Positions 35,581-44,759 of a stretch of 64,000 nt of DNA are shown here, one piece after another (positions within the stretch are counted from its first letter, which is position 1; each line of letters starts with the position of its first letter). The notes below the pieces were generated by a model. That model was not told the DNA's origin, searched no databases, and saw only the letters and a list, made by a program, of their open reading frames with translations. Source of the stretch: Oceanisphaera marina (GTDB lineage Bacteria; Pseudomonadota; Gammaproteobacteria; Enterobacterales; Aeromonadaceae); NCBI RefSeq assembly GCF_014643915.1, contig NZ_BMKE01000003.1, forward strand, positions 62,001-126,000, in the 5' to 3' direction. Made by a program: the position numbers and the translations under genes.

Positions 35581-35620
35581 AAAAAGCCATCAGTCACGAG
35601 AAGTGATTGATGGCTTTTTT
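35581..35620. terminator. Bidirectional terminator
   Basis: The long stem starts AAAAAGCCATCA and ends TGATGGCTTTTTT, with a near-perfect inner extension (GTCAC / GTGAT). It serves the convergent genes on both sides. Confidence 0.9.
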
Positions 35621-35636
35621 GTATTCTTTATTTAAT

Positions 35637-36254
35637 TTAGTTCATCCAGCGGCCGTTGTTACGTTTACGACGCAGCGGCACCATGGGCAGGAAGATGCCA
35701 AACAGAATACCGGCACCGGCTACCAGGCCTCCGTTCAACAGCCAGTCCAGTCGCATCCGGTGCTCCTTGTCGTCCATCAGACTGGTCAGGCGCTGGTTTT
35801 CACTTTCAAGCTGAGCATGTTGCTGGCGCAGCTCATTCAGCTGTTCGCTTACCTGGGTCAGCTCTTGTTCTTGTTGCGTCAGGCGCGTGCTTTTGTCCCG
35901 TATATCTTGCTGGTGACGTTCATCCGCCGTGCCAAGCAGCTGCTTGGTGTGCTCCAGCTCGGCTTCCAGTGCAGGCAACTTTGAGCGAAAGCTCTCGTTG
36001 TTTTGCATGAACTGGCCATCTATCCAGCCGGTACGACCATCGGCATCCCGGATCTGTACGTATTTGGTCTGGGCATCACGGTCCAGCTGCACCACGGGTT
36101 CGCCGGCGTTAATGGTGCCAAGAATACGAAATTTGTTACTGGGGCCGGCATGCAGATAGGCATATACATTATCGGAGACATAACGATTGGCCGCCTCCGC
36201 CATACCTAGCCAGGGCAGGTAGCATAACAGGGCTACAAGAAGTTTCGCTTTCAC
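35637..36254 (-). CDS. ygiM: SH3-domain membrane protein YgiM (TIGR04211 type)
   Basis: This 205-aa protein has a signal peptide (1 to about 21, MAEAA), a bacterial SH3 domain (YVSDNVYAYLHAGPSNKFRILGTI ... GRTGWIDGQFM, about 25-85), a coiled coil (95-165), a membrane helix (about 172-190) and a basic tail. The topology is a periplasmic SH3 and coiled coil anchored in the inner membrane. It may bind cell wall, but its function is not established. In E. coli ygiM also lies near ygiF and cca. Confidence 0.9.
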   Translation of the reverse strand: MKAKLLVALLCYLPWLGMAEAANRYVSDNVYAYLHAGPSNKFRILGTINAGEPVVQLDRDAQTKYVQIRDADGRTGWIDGQFMQNNESFRSKLPALEAELEHTKQLLGTADERHQQDIRDKSTRLTQQEQELTQVSEQLNELRQQHAQLESENQRLTSLMDDKEHRMRLDWLLNGGLVAGAGILFGIFLPMVPLRRKRNNGRWMN

Positions 36255-36308
36255 CTAAGATTCCTTCACTCTCAACGATGAGAGCATGGTAATGGGTGCG
36301 GAGGGGGA

Positions 36309-36338
36309 GGACAAGAAGAAGGGGGCAAGATTGCCCCC
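36309..36338 (-). terminator. Terminator downstream of pit
   Basis: Stem GGGGGCAA / TTGCCCCC with a 2-base loop. On the minus strand it is followed by a pyrimidine-rich tail (CTTCTTCTT). Confidence 0.6.
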
Positions 36339-36350
36339 TCGAAATGGTGT

Positions 36351-37616
36351 TTAGTTAAACAACCACTGAATGATATAGAAAAAGATAATGGCCAAAATAG
36401 CACCGGCTGGCAGAGTGACTATCCAGGAAACCACTATGTTTCGCAGTACGTTAAGGTTGAGTGCCGCAATGCCGCGCGCCAGGCCTACGCCCATAACCGC
36501 CCCTACCAGAGTCTGGGTAGTGGAAATGGGCAGACCGGTACCGGATGCGATCACCACTGTCGCAGCGGTCGCAAGCTGAGCGGCAAAGCCACGGCTTGGC
36601 GTGAGGTGAGTAATACCTGTGCCTACCGTTGCCATTACCTTGTGACCCAAAGACGCCAGACCAATGACGATACCAATGCCGCCCAGGGGGAGTATCCACC
36701 AGGCAATGCTGGACTTGGCGGCTATCTGGCCGGAGCTTTGCACTATGCTCACCACGGCAGACAAGGGGCCAATAGCGTTGGCCACGTCGTTAGAGCCGTG
36801 CGCAAAAGCCATGGCACAAGCGGTGACCACCATCAAAATACCAAACACTTTCTCAACGTTGGAGTAGTGCATGTCTTTGTCATCTTGCGGGTTATATTGC
36901 TTGCGCTTGATGTAGATACCGCACAATACCGCGGCCAACAGGGAAACGGTGATCGACAGGCCCCAACTTTGCGCGTCGCTCATTTCCAGGCCTACATGCT
37001 TGAGGCCTTTCTTCAGCGTGACCAGACAGATCACCATCACGGTCAGAAAAATGTAGGCAGGAACATATTTCTTGGCGGCGGCCAGCGGGTTGTCGGCGTT
37101 GAAGATGAGCCGCTGTACACTGATGAAGGTGAAGTAGGCCAGTACCCCCGAGAGCGCTGGCGTGACAATCCAGGAGCCGACCACACCGCCCACCTTGCTC
37201 CAGTGCACGGCGTCCGAGCCCAGAGAAACCAGGGCAAAGCCAATGATGGCACCTATGATGGAGTGGGTGGTCGATACCGGCCAGCCGTAGAAGGAGGCAA
37301 GCAGCAACCAGGTTCCCGAGGCCAGCAGTGAGGCAATCATGCCAAACACCAGCAAGTCCGGATGATCGGCAAAGGCGTTAGAATCTATAATGCCATTCTT
37401 GATGGTTGAGGTAACCTCGCCACCTGCCAGGTAAGCACCGGCAAATTCGAACACCATGGCGATAAGAATGGCTTGTTTGATGGTGAGAGAACGCGTGCCC
37501 ACCGAGGTGCCCATGGCATTCGCCACATCGTTGGCACCTATACCCCACGCCATAAAAAAGCCGAAGAGTGCCGCCACCAAAATAAGCAGGGTGCCGTAGT
37601 TAGCAATGATATCCAT
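36351..37616 (-). CDS. pit: Inorganic phosphate transporter, PiT family
   Basis: This 421-aa inner-membrane protein has the two PiT signature repeats: FFMAWGIGANDVANAMGTSVG near residue 20 in the N-terminal half and AFAHGSNDVANAIGPL in the C-terminal half. It takes up phosphate (often as a metal-phosphate complex) with protons or sodium. The DUF47 gene lies 21 bases upstream on the same strand, a widespread pairing. Confidence 0.95.
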   Translation of the reverse strand: MDIIANYGTLLILVAALFGFFMAWGIGANDVANAMGTSVGTRSLTIKQAILIAMVFEFAGAYLAGGEVTSTIKNGIIDSNAFADHPDLLVFGMIASLLASGTWLLLASFYGWPVSTTHSIIGAIIGFALVSLGSDAVHWSKVGGVVGSWIVTPALSGVLAYFTFISVQRLIFNADNPLAAAKKYVPAYIFLTVMVICLVTLKKGLKHVGLEMSDAQSWGLSITVSLLAAVLCGIYIKRKQYNPQDDKDMHYSNVEKVFGILMVVTACAMAFAHGSNDVANAIGPLSAVVSIVQSSGQIAAKSSIAWWILPLGGIGIVIGLASLGHKVMATVGTGITHLTPSRGFAAQLATAATVVIASGTGLPISTTQTLVGAVMGVGLARGIAALNLNVLRNIVVSWIVTLPAGAILAIIFFYIIQWLFN

Positions 37617-37637
37617 TTATATACCTTGTTATTTCGC

Positions 37638-38318
37638 TCAGGAACGGGACAGCATCAGCTCTAAACGGGCACCTACCCGCTCGGCCTGATCTGCCAGGTC
37701 ACCGACCCACTCAAGGATCTTGTACAAGAACATCACATCGATGGGGTTATAACCCTCTTCAATGGCCTGCAACTGCTTGCGCAGTTTGGCTTGCATGACA
37801 TCGGTATCATCTTCTATGAGGTCGAGCTGATGGATCATTTCGGACACCAAATCCATTTCTCGACCTTTAAAGCCGGTTTCCAGCAGTTCGTCGAGTTCAT
37901 CAATGGCTTTGGCGGCCTGAGCGGTGGCATCGATACACCGGCTGAGGTAAACCATGAAAGCAGATTTGAGTTCCAGGGGAATGAGCATCTGACGGCCCAC
38001 AATGCGTCCCGAAATATCTTTCGCTTTGTTGGCTATCTTGTCTTGCTGCGTCAGCAACTCCAGCATGTCGGTACGTTCTACCGGCATAAACAGGCCGCGA
38101 GGAAGCTTGAGACGGATTTCCCGTTTCAGCGTGTCCGCTTCCCGTTCAAGTTGGGAGATGCGTCGCTGAATCAGCTCGGCTTGCTCCCAATCTCTCTCCC
38201 ACATGGCGTCGAAGAAAGGAACCAATTGTTGCGCGGCTTCATGTACTTTTGCGACATGCTTTTGCAGCGGCTTGATAGGGGACTTGGCAAAGAGTCCCAA
38301 AATAGTATTTACTGGCAT
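37638..38318 (-). CDS. DUF47 (PhoU-like, TIGR00153) protein
   Basis: This 226-aa all-helical protein starts MPVNTILGLFAKSPIKPLQ, exactly as in the TIGR00153 family, and is related to PhoU. It contains repeated acidic helix motifs (QLEREADTLKREIRL, IEDDTDVMQAKL) that bind metals in PhoU relatives. It is the first gene of a unit with pit and probably modulates that transporter. The ATG at 38318 is preferred; the frame is open 23 codons further upstream without family similarity. Confidence 0.92.
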   Translation of the reverse strand: MPVNTILGLFAKSPIKPLQKHVAKVHEAAQQLVPFFDAMWERDWEQAELIQRRISQLEREADTLKREIRLKLPRGLFMPVERTDMLELLTQQDKIANKAKDISGRIVGRQMLIPLELKSAFMVYLSRCIDATAQAAKAIDELDELLETGFKGREMDLVSEMIHQLDLIEDDTDVMQAKLRKQLQAIEEGYNPIDVMFLYKILEWVGDLADQAERVGARLELMLSRS

Positions 38319-38486
38319 GGCTAACCCTGTGTCGGTGAAAAAACACTCGATACATAAATGTGGCGCGAATGGTAACTTAACTACCAAGGCAAGAAAACAG
38401 CATTTTTAACAACACACTTGTATTTGCCGTCAACTTTTTAAAATTTAACTATAAAAATCAAAAGATTGGAGATTTAAGACCGCCCT

Positions 38487-40019
38487 ATGGATACTGAAAT
38501 TGAGCTTAAGTTTCTTGTCTCATCTGACGTTGGTAGCCGACTACCCGCGCTGTTGCAATCTTACAATATTCGTCAGCACGACCAGCAGCATCTGGCCAAT
38601 ACCTACTTCGACACCGCCGATCTGGCGCTGGGCAGCATCAAAGCCGGGCTGCGGATCCGCAGCCAGAACGGCAAGATGGAACAAACCGTCAAGCTGGCGG
38701 GCAGCCAGGTGGGCGGCCTGCATCAACGGCCGGAGCACAATGTGCCGCTGACCGTCCACAGTCCGGATTTGTTCTTGTTTCCGGAGCATATCTGGCCCGA
38801 GCAATTTAATGTGAATCTGGTGCAGCAATCGTTGCAGCCGTTGTTCAGTACCGACTTTTTGCGCCAGCGCTGGCTGTTGACCATAGAAGATACCGACATT
38901 GAACTGGCACTGGATTCGGGTGAAGTGCAGGCCGGTGAGCAGCGAGAAACCATTCACGAGCTGGAGCTGGAGCTGGTAAAAGGCGATGTGTCGCAGCTGT
39001 TCGAACTGGCCGACGATCTGGTCAAGGCCGGTGGTCTGCGCCTGGGGGCCATTTCCAAGGCACAGCGGGGCTACCGTCTGGCCGGTTTCAGTGCCCCGCC
39101 ACGGCTGCAGATGCTGGAGCCTTTGCCTCTGGCTGCCACTGATAATTGCGAACAAACCATGATGGCCTTGTTGCACAAGGGGCTGTCTCACTGGCAGCAC
39201 CATGAAGAAGGCTGGCTGGCCGAGCCCGGTGACAGGCTAGAGTGGTTGATGCAATTGCGAGAAGGGGTGTCGCTGGTGCATCAAACCCTGCTGCTGTTTG
39301 GCAATCAGGTGTCCCATCATGTTAACAGTGGCTGGATTGACGATTTACTCTGGTTGCAGCAGCAGCTTTCCTGGCTGGACAGAGCGCAGATGCTGGCGTA
39401 TCTGACCGCGGATAAGGGACATTATCTGCGCCGGCTGGATTGCCAGAAGTCGGTGCTCGGTCAATTGCAGGCTCAGCAACAGCAATTGCCAGATGAGGCT
39501 CAGCTGGAAGCGCTTTTCTACAGCGCCCGTTATGGGCGCTTGATGCTGGGCCTGACGCACTGGTTGTATCGACAAGACTGGCGGGCCGGGCTGGCAGCTT
39601 CGCAAACGGTCCAGCTGGCGGCACCTGTGGGTGAGCTGGCACGCCAACGTATGGAGGACAGCTGGCATATATTGCGTAACAGTGCGCTGGGTGAGCCGAC
39701 TCTGGACGGGGAGCGTTATATTCAACAAAAGGGCAAGCTCAGACGCAACCTGATGATAGGGCTGTGCTTCAGTACCCTGTATCCGGAAGCGGACCGCATC
39801 GGGTTTCGTATGCCCTGGCTGGATATTCTGCGCGGCATAGAAGACCTGGATATGCTGTCTCCCCTACAGGAGGTGAGTGAGCAACTGGATGCGACCGAGG
39901 CGGCCGAGCTGGAACAATGGCTGGCCCGCAAGCAGCAATTTCTGCTGGAGGCGCTGGAGCAGTCTCGTACCCAGGCCTTGCTGATGAAACCTTACTGGCA
40001 ATCATTCACTTCAAGATAG
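38487..40019 (+). CDS. ygiF: Inorganic triphosphatase YgiF (CYTH-CHAD)
   Basis: This 510-aa protein has an N-terminal CYTH tunnel domain with the ExExK signature (E4, E6, K8 in TEIELKFLV), TYFDTADLAL and a late SKAQRGYRLA. The second half is a histidine-rich helical CHAD domain. E. coli YgiF hydrolyses inorganic tripolyphosphate, while CHAD domains bind polyphosphate. It is followed by its own terminator. The neighbourhood with ygiM and glnE matches E. coli. Confidence 0.94.
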   Translation: MDTEIELKFLVSSDVGSRLPALLQSYNIRQHDQQHLANTYFDTADLALGSIKAGLRIRSQNGKMEQTVKLAGSQVGGLHQRPEHNVPLTVHSPDLFLFPEHIWPEQFNVNLVQQSLQPLFSTDFLRQRWLLTIEDTDIELALDSGEVQAGEQRETIHELELELVKGDVSQLFELADDLVKAGGLRLGAISKAQRGYRLAGFSAPPRLQMLEPLPLAATDNCEQTMMALLHKGLSHWQHHEEGWLAEPGDRLEWLMQLREGVSLVHQTLLLFGNQVSHHVNSGWIDDLLWLQQQLSWLDRAQMLAYLTADKGHYLRRLDCQKSVLGQLQAQQQQLPDEAQLEALFYSARYGRLMLGLTHWLYRQDWRAGLAASQTVQLAAPVGELARQRMEDSWHILRNSALGEPTLDGERYIQQKGKLRRNLMIGLCFSTLYPEADRIGFRMPWLDILRGIEDLDMLSPLQEVSEQLDATEAAELEQWLARKQQFLLEALEQSRTQALLMKPYWQSFTSR

Positions 40020-40037
40020 CTGTCAGCTAAAGATAAA

Positions 40038-40069
40038 AACACCGAGCCCTTGGGCTCGGTGTTTTTTTT
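40038..40069 (+). terminator. Terminator of ygiF
   Basis: A 12-bp perfect stem (AACACCGAGCCC / GGGCTCGGTGTT) is followed by eight T. It is a strong terminator. Confidence 0.95.
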
Positions 40070-40087
40070 GCTTGATACGCGGCCCAG

Positions 40088-40417
40088 TCATTCGTCAAGT
40101 GACTGGCTGTAACTGAGCAGCTCGTCCATTACCTTGTGTTTTATTTCCAGTTGCTGGCTGGGCTGCAGACCATAGCGCTCGGCCAGAAAAACATAATCTT
40201 CTGCGCTGAGGGACACGGTTAGCCGCGGCCGCTTGGGCTTGTTGGCCACGGGCAGGGTAAGAATATGGCGAATTTGATCCGACGGACTCAGACCATTATC
40301 CAGAGCCTGGCGGCGAATTTGATATTGCAGGGTTTCTTCCATATCGAACGCCACCTGGACCGCCTTGGCGGCGCGCGCCGAACTCTGCCATTTTTGCGGC
40401 AGCTTGCGCGAACTCAT
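40088..40417 (-). CDS. Small helical protein at the end of a DUF2170 operon, unknown
   Basis: This 109-aa protein has no function I can name. The middle (ETLQYQIRRQALDNGLSPSDQIRHILTL) looks like a short ribbon-helix-helix or other DNA/protein-binding segment, followed by a basic linker (NKPKRPRLTVSL) and a C-terminal helix. Its ATG overlaps the stop of the coiled-coil gene upstream by 4 bases (ATGA), so the two are coupled. Confidence 0.75.
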   Translation of the reverse strand: MSSRKLPQKWQSSARAAKAVQVAFDMEETLQYQIRRQALDNGLSPSDQIRHILTLPVANKPKRPRLTVSLSAEDYVFLAERYGLQPSQQLEIKHKVMDELLSYSQSLDE

Positions 40418-41046
40418 GAGCGAGCCTCCAGCTGTTGTTTCAGCCTGGCCAATACCTGCTCGGTACTCGCTCTTTCGGTGGCAGAGGGCATGATTTCCGG
40501 TTCTGCATCTGCCGCCAGCTGCAGCTCTCGTGCCCGGATATCTGCCAACGCCTGTTTGGCGTTCACCGGGCTTAATGCCGTGTGATGCTGGCGAATGGTG
40601 AGCAATGTTTTACGCACGCAGGCGGTATTGTTCGCCATGGTGAGCTGCCGGCACAAGTCGTGATAATGGCGCTCGGCACTGGTCCAGCGCTGTTGGTAAT
40701 AGGCGTGCTGCCTGAGTCGGCGAGTCAGGGTGAGCTGGCTTATGTTCAGCTGGTTTTCGACCTCGGACAGCATGGCGGCCAGTTGATGGGCCTGCTGTTG
40801 CTGGCCGTCGGCCAAGGCCTTCAGGGTCGCTTGTTCCTGGCTTGACTGTTGTTGCTGCAGGCTTGCCAGGTGTTGGTGAAGCTGGACAAGTTCGTCACTC
40901 AGCTGTTGATGCTGTCGCTCCAGCCCCTGCATATGCAATTGTGCATGGCGGCAATCGCGTTCCAGCTGCACCCTGGCCTGATCCGAACTCGGATCCTGAC
41001 TCCCGTCGCCATGCAGGCTGCGCAGTACCTGACCTAATACACTCAT
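40414..41046 (-). CDS. Coiled-coil protein, possibly PspA/IM30-like, unknown
   Basis: This 210-aa protein is almost wholly alpha-helical and very rich in Gln and Leu (for example HQHLASLQQQQSSQEQ), with a long coiled coil from about 25 to 150. The phrase ALADGQQQQAHQLAAMLSEVENQL recalls the helix pattern of PspA/IM30 proteins. DUF2170 genes are often next to PspA paralogues (yjfI-yjfJ in E. coli), so a membrane-binding ESCRT-III-like role is possible. The similarity is weak and the call rests mostly on context. Confidence 0.7.
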   Translation of the reverse strand: MSVLGQVLRSLHGDGSQDPSSDQARVQLERDCRHAQLHMQGLERQHQQLSDELVQLHQHLASLQQQQSSQEQATLKALADGQQQQAHQLAAMLSEVENQLNISQLTLTRRLRQHAYYQQRWTSAERHYHDLCRQLTMANNTACVRKTLLTIRQHHTALSPVNAKQALADIRARELQLAADAEPEIMPSATERASTEQVLARLKQQLEARS

Positions 41047-41056
41047 CAGCCGGCCC

Positions 41057-41470
41057 TCATAATAAAAACTCTGCCATGTCTTCGATGACTTCCAGGCAGT
41101 TATCGCTCAACACCGCCAGCTCATGTTCAATATCGTTCAGGCTGGAGTTGAGTGACAAGGCGCCGAACACCACATACCAGTCATCAAGACGGGCAAAGGC
41201 CGACAACGGCATGGGAATGTTCATGTCGAGCATGGCCTCCAGCATGGCGAGGCGGCGTTGGGGGGCAACCTGACTTTCATCCCACAAATAGCTGATGCAC
41301 AGAATTTGATCGTCCGAGGTCGAAATAAACAGCGGCAGCTCTTCCCGGCCCTCGACGGCCACTTTAAGAACCTCGACATCACCCGAGATGGGAAAACACT
41401 GAAAACGAAACCCCGTGCTCGACAGCGCATCGAGCTGTTCGAGATGAAGGGCAATAACAGAAAGGTCCAT
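41057..41470 (-). CDS. DUF2170 (YjfI-like) protein
   Basis: This 137-aa acidic protein resembles YjfI: a start with a short helix, a beta-rich centre (LPLFISTSDDQILCISYLW), and the block MLDMNIPMPLSAFARLDDWYVVFGALS. I start at ATG 41470 with AGGAT upstream; a TTG one codon earlier is less likely. It is the first gene of a three-gene unit whose members are 10 bases apart or overlapping. The family has no proven function, but it often accompanies PspA-type envelope-stress proteins. Confidence 0.82.
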   Translation of the reverse strand: MDLSVIALHLEQLDALSSTGFRFQCFPISGDVEVLKVAVEGREELPLFISTSDDQILCISYLWDESQVAPQRRLAMLEAMLDMNIPMPLSAFARLDDWYVVFGALSLNSSLNDIEHELAVLSDNCLEVIEDMAEFLL

Positions 41471-41642
41471 CAAGATATCCTGACATAATAAGTCTGCTAC
41501 AGACTAAAACAGCCGTTACCCCCAGCGCAAGTTTAAGCGCAAATAGCTGATTCGATCATACTGCGCTGTGCAAGGGCGGCAACAATGATAATCTGCAATC
41601 AGATGCCTACGGTCAACAGACCTGAACATAAAGGATAATGAT

Positions 41643-44522
41643 ATGGTCGAAATGCCCCAGCTGCTTGTTACCCAGGCCGACAAGCATTGGTCCCGCTTTG
41701 CCGAACGTGCCGCCGAGGTGGTAGACCGGCTTGGCGAGGCGCGACGTGCCCAGCTTTATGCGTTATTCGCCTGTAGTGATTTTGCGGCGGACAGCCTGTG
41801 TCAGCAACCCGAGCTGGCGCTGGAGCTGGACGATGCCCGGGATTTGCACAACAGCGAGCGGGCGGCAGACTACGCATCGACGCTGGCACAACAGCTGGCA
41901 GCAGTGAAAGATGAAACTGCGTTGTTGCGAACGCTGCGCCGCTATCGTCGTCGTGAACTGTTGTTGATCGCCTGGCGCGAGATGCTGCTGGGCGCCGAAG
42001 TGGAAGAAAGCTTTGTGCATATCTCGGCGCTGGCCGATGCCTTGATAATGGCTGCTTATCACTGGTTGTATCAACATCAATGTCGCGATCTGGGCACCCC
42101 GACCGATGCCGAGGGTAACAGGGTTCCCATGCTGATTCTGGGCATGGGCAAGCTGGGCGGCGGTGAGCTGAATTTTTCCTCTGATATCGATCTTATCTTT
42201 ACCTTTCCTCATAACGGTGTGACCCGGGGCGGGCGCCGCGAGTTGGCCAATCAGCAGTTTTTTATCCGTCTGGGGCAAAAGCTGGTGAATGCGCTGCATC
42301 AAACCACGGTCGACGGGCAGGTGTATCGGGTAGACATGCGGTTGCGCCCGTTTGGCGAGTCGGGGCCGCTGGCGGTGAGCTTTACCGCCATGGAAGACTA
42401 TTACCAGCACCATGGGCGCACCTGGGAGCGCTACGCCATGGTCAAGGCGCGGATCATCAACGACGAGGGAACCTACAGCCGAGAGCTGCAGGCCATGCTT
42501 AAACCTTTTGTGTTTCGCCGTTATATCGACTTTGGGGTGATCGACTCACTGCGCCAGATGAAGGCGATGATTGCCGCCGAGGTACGCCGCAAGGGCTTGC
42601 ATGACAACATAAAACTGGGGGCGGGCGGTATTCGCGAAATTGAATTTATTGCCCAGGTGTTTCAGCTGATTCGTGGTGGCCGGGAGCCGGCGCTGCAGGT
42701 GCGTCATTTGCCCAAGGCGCTGGCGGCGGCATGGGAATCCGGTGCCTTGACCGAGGGTGAAGCCGGTGAATTGCACCAGAGCTATCGCTTCTTGCGCCGC
42801 GTCGAAAACTTTCTGCAGGCCTTCGACGATCAGCAAACGCAAACCCTGCCTCATGACGAGCTCAACCGTAGCCGACTGGCCTGGTTGATGGGGTATCAGC
42901 ATTGGGATGACTTTTATCAAGCTCTACGCCACGCCATGGATCAGGTGCGTCTGCAATTTGATGGTTTGATTGGGGATAACACGGAAGCGGAAGAAGAAGG
43001 CGCGCCGCAAATCTGGTTCGATGTCTGGCAAACCGACCTGGATGAATCCGAATTAATCCCCTTGCTGCAAGAGCAGGGAATCAACGAAGAAAAAGCCACC
43101 CGTCTGGCTCGGGCGCTGTGCAGTTTCAAGAAGGAGTATCCACGCCGGGCCATGGGCCCACAGGGGCGGCAGGCACTGGACAAGCTGATGCCGGTGCTGC
43201 TCGACAGAATCAATCAATCCGGCACGCCGGGCATGCTGTTTGCCCGGCTGCAAAACCTGTTGCTGCAAATTGTTACCCGCACCGCCTACCTGCAGCTGCT
43301 GGTAGAAAACGCCGGCGCACTTACCCAGCTTATTCGATTGTGTGAAGCCAGCTCGCTGGTGGCGGAGCAGTTGGCTCGCTATCCGATTTTGCTGGATGAG
43401 CTGCTGGTGCCGCAGGTGTTGTATAACCCCATTCCTCTGGATGGATACAAGGACGAATTGCGCCAGTTTTTGCTGCGCGTGCCCGAAGACGATGTAGAGC
43501 AGCAGATGGAAGCACTGCGTCAGTTCAAGCAGGTACACCTGTTACGCATTGCCGCCGCAGATATTGCCGGTGCTCTGCCGCTGATGAAAGTCAGCGATCA
43601 CCTGACCTGGCTGGCGGAAGCCATCGTCGAAGAGGTGGTTAATCAAGCCTGGGTGCAGATTAGCGCCCGCCACGGCGTACCCTCCATGCTGGCCGACAGT
43701 TCGCATCGCGGATTCGGCGTGGTGGCTTACGGCAAGCTGGGGGGCATTGAGCTGGCCTACAGCTCGGATCTGGATCTGGTGTTTGTGCACGAGACCGGCA
43801 TCAAGGGCCAGACCAATGGCAACAAGCCACTGGATGTGCGGCAGTTTTATCTGCGACTGGCGCAGCGCATTATTCACTTGTTCAGCACTCGTACCGCCAG
43901 CGGTGTGCTCTACGAGCTGGATATGCGGCTGCGCCCCAGTGGCGATTCGGGTCTGATGGTGAGCCCGCTGGATGCCTATCAGAATTACCTGCAGAACGAG
44001 GCCTGGACCTGGGAGCATCAGGCACTGGTCCGCAGCCGCCTGATAGTGGGCAACAGTGCCTTGTATCAGGAATTCGAGCGGGTTCGCCGTGAGGTGCTGG
44101 GCAAGCCGCGAGACAAGGCGGCATTGGCCGAAGAGGTGGTAAAAATGCGTGAAAAAATGCGCAAGCACATGCTCAAGGCCGGTGCCGGTGAGTTCCACCT
44201 CAAGCAGTCGGTGGGCGGCTTGGCCGATATCGAATTTTTGACTCAATATCTGGTATTGGCCTACGGAGACGAATATCCGGATGCTCTGATCCGCTGGTCG
44301 GACAATATTCGCATTCTGGAGGCGGCAGTTGAAGTCGGCCTGCTTGAGGAAGGTGAAGCCCATCGGCTAAAAACCGCCTATTGCGCGATTCGAAACCGGG
44401 GTCACAGGCTAAGCCTGTCGGATCAACCTGGCCGCGTACCCGATACCGAACTGGTTCAGGAACGCGACTGGGTTGTTGCCAGCTGGAATAAATGGCTGCA
44501 GCAGACCGGGATTGGGGACTAG
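41643..44522 (+). CDS. glnE: Glutamine synthetase adenylyltransferase/deadenylase GlnE
   Basis: This 959-aa enzyme adjusts glutamine synthetase by adding or removing AMP in response to PII and glutamine. The two nucleotidyltransferase domains show their motifs: GMGKLGGGELNFSSDIDL near residue 165 (adenylyl removase half) and YGKLGGIELAYSSDLDLVF near residue 695 (adenylyl transferase half). The last codons lie in a 14-base tandem repeat shared with the intergenic DNA. It is followed, as in E. coli, by hldE after an insertion of lpxL. Confidence 0.97.
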   Translation: MVEMPQLLVTQADKHWSRFAERAAEVVDRLGEARRAQLYALFACSDFAADSLCQQPELALELDDARDLHNSERAADYASTLAQQLAAVKDETALLRTLRRYRRRELLLIAWREMLLGAEVEESFVHISALADALIMAAYHWLYQHQCRDLGTPTDAEGNRVPMLILGMGKLGGGELNFSSDIDLIFTFPHNGVTRGGRRELANQQFFIRLGQKLVNALHQTTVDGQVYRVDMRLRPFGESGPLAVSFTAMEDYYQHHGRTWERYAMVKARIINDEGTYSRELQAMLKPFVFRRYIDFGVIDSLRQMKAMIAAEVRRKGLHDNIKLGAGGIREIEFIAQVFQLIRGGREPALQVRHLPKALAAAWESGALTEGEAGELHQSYRFLRRVENFLQAFDDQQTQTLPHDELNRSRLAWLMGYQHWDDFYQALRHAMDQVRLQFDGLIGDNTEAEEEGAPQIWFDVWQTDLDESELIPLLQEQGINEEKATRLARALCSFKKEYPRRAMGPQGRQALDKLMPVLLDRINQSGTPGMLFARLQNLLLQIVTRTAYLQLLVENAGALTQLIRLCEASSLVAEQLARYPILLDELLVPQVLYNPIPLDGYKDELRQFLLRVPEDDVEQQMEALRQFKQVHLLRIAAADIAGALPLMKVSDHLTWLAEAIVEEVVNQAWVQISARHGVPSMLADSSHRGFGVVAYGKLGGIELAYSSDLDLVFVHETGIKGQTNGNKPLDVRQFYLRLAQRIIHLFSTRTASGVLYELDMRLRPSGDSGLMVSPLDAYQNYLQNEAWTWEHQALVRSRLIVGNSALYQEFERVRREVLGKPRDKAALAEEVVKMREKMRKHMLKAGAGEFHLKQSVGGLADIEFLTQYLVLAYGDEYPDALIRWSDNIRILEAAVEVGLLEEGEAHRLKTAYCAIRNRGHRLSLSDQPGRVPDTELVQERDWVVASWNKWLQQTGIGD

Positions 44523-44744
44523 GGATTCGGGACTGGGGATTCGGGACTGGGGAGAATTATGAAGACGCACAAGCGACTGGATGTCTGGCATGAGGCCATG
44601 CTGCGGGTAAAACTGATCTATGAAGTTTCGTCGGCATGTCCCCGGGCCGAATTGTTTGGCTTGATGTCCCATATGCGCAGGGCAGCCATCTCTGTGCTTT
44701 AGCTGACAGCGGCTGCATTATTCCCGAGTCCCTAATCCCTGCTC
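44508..44744. repeat. Repeat-flanked cassette containing a four-helix-bundle gene remnant
   Basis: On the left are three tandem 14-base units, GGGATTCGGGACTG, at 44522-44535 and 44536-44549, with a degenerate unit at 44508-44521 that encodes the glnE C-terminus and stop. On the right an inverted related copy reads CCCGAGTCCCTAATCCC (about 44723-44739). Between them lies the truncated four-helix-bundle gene. Confidence 0.6.
44559..44702 (+). pseudogene. Truncated four-helix-bundle (S23/23S rRNA intervening-sequence type) protein gene
   Basis: The 47-residue frame reads HKRLDVWHEAML ... PRAELFGLMSHMRRAAISVL and then stops. This matches the first 45 or so residues of the four-helix-bundle family, whose members are about 115-120 residues and continue with PSNIAEG. 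The second half is missing. GGAG lies just before the ATG. The flanking repeat copies suggest it came as a small mobile cassette. Confidence 0.75.
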
Positions 44745-44759
44745 CCGCTATTATGACTG

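Noticed and set aside
43542-44363. A 273-codon minus-strand frame
   Set aside because: Antisense to the glnE transferase domain; no independent support.
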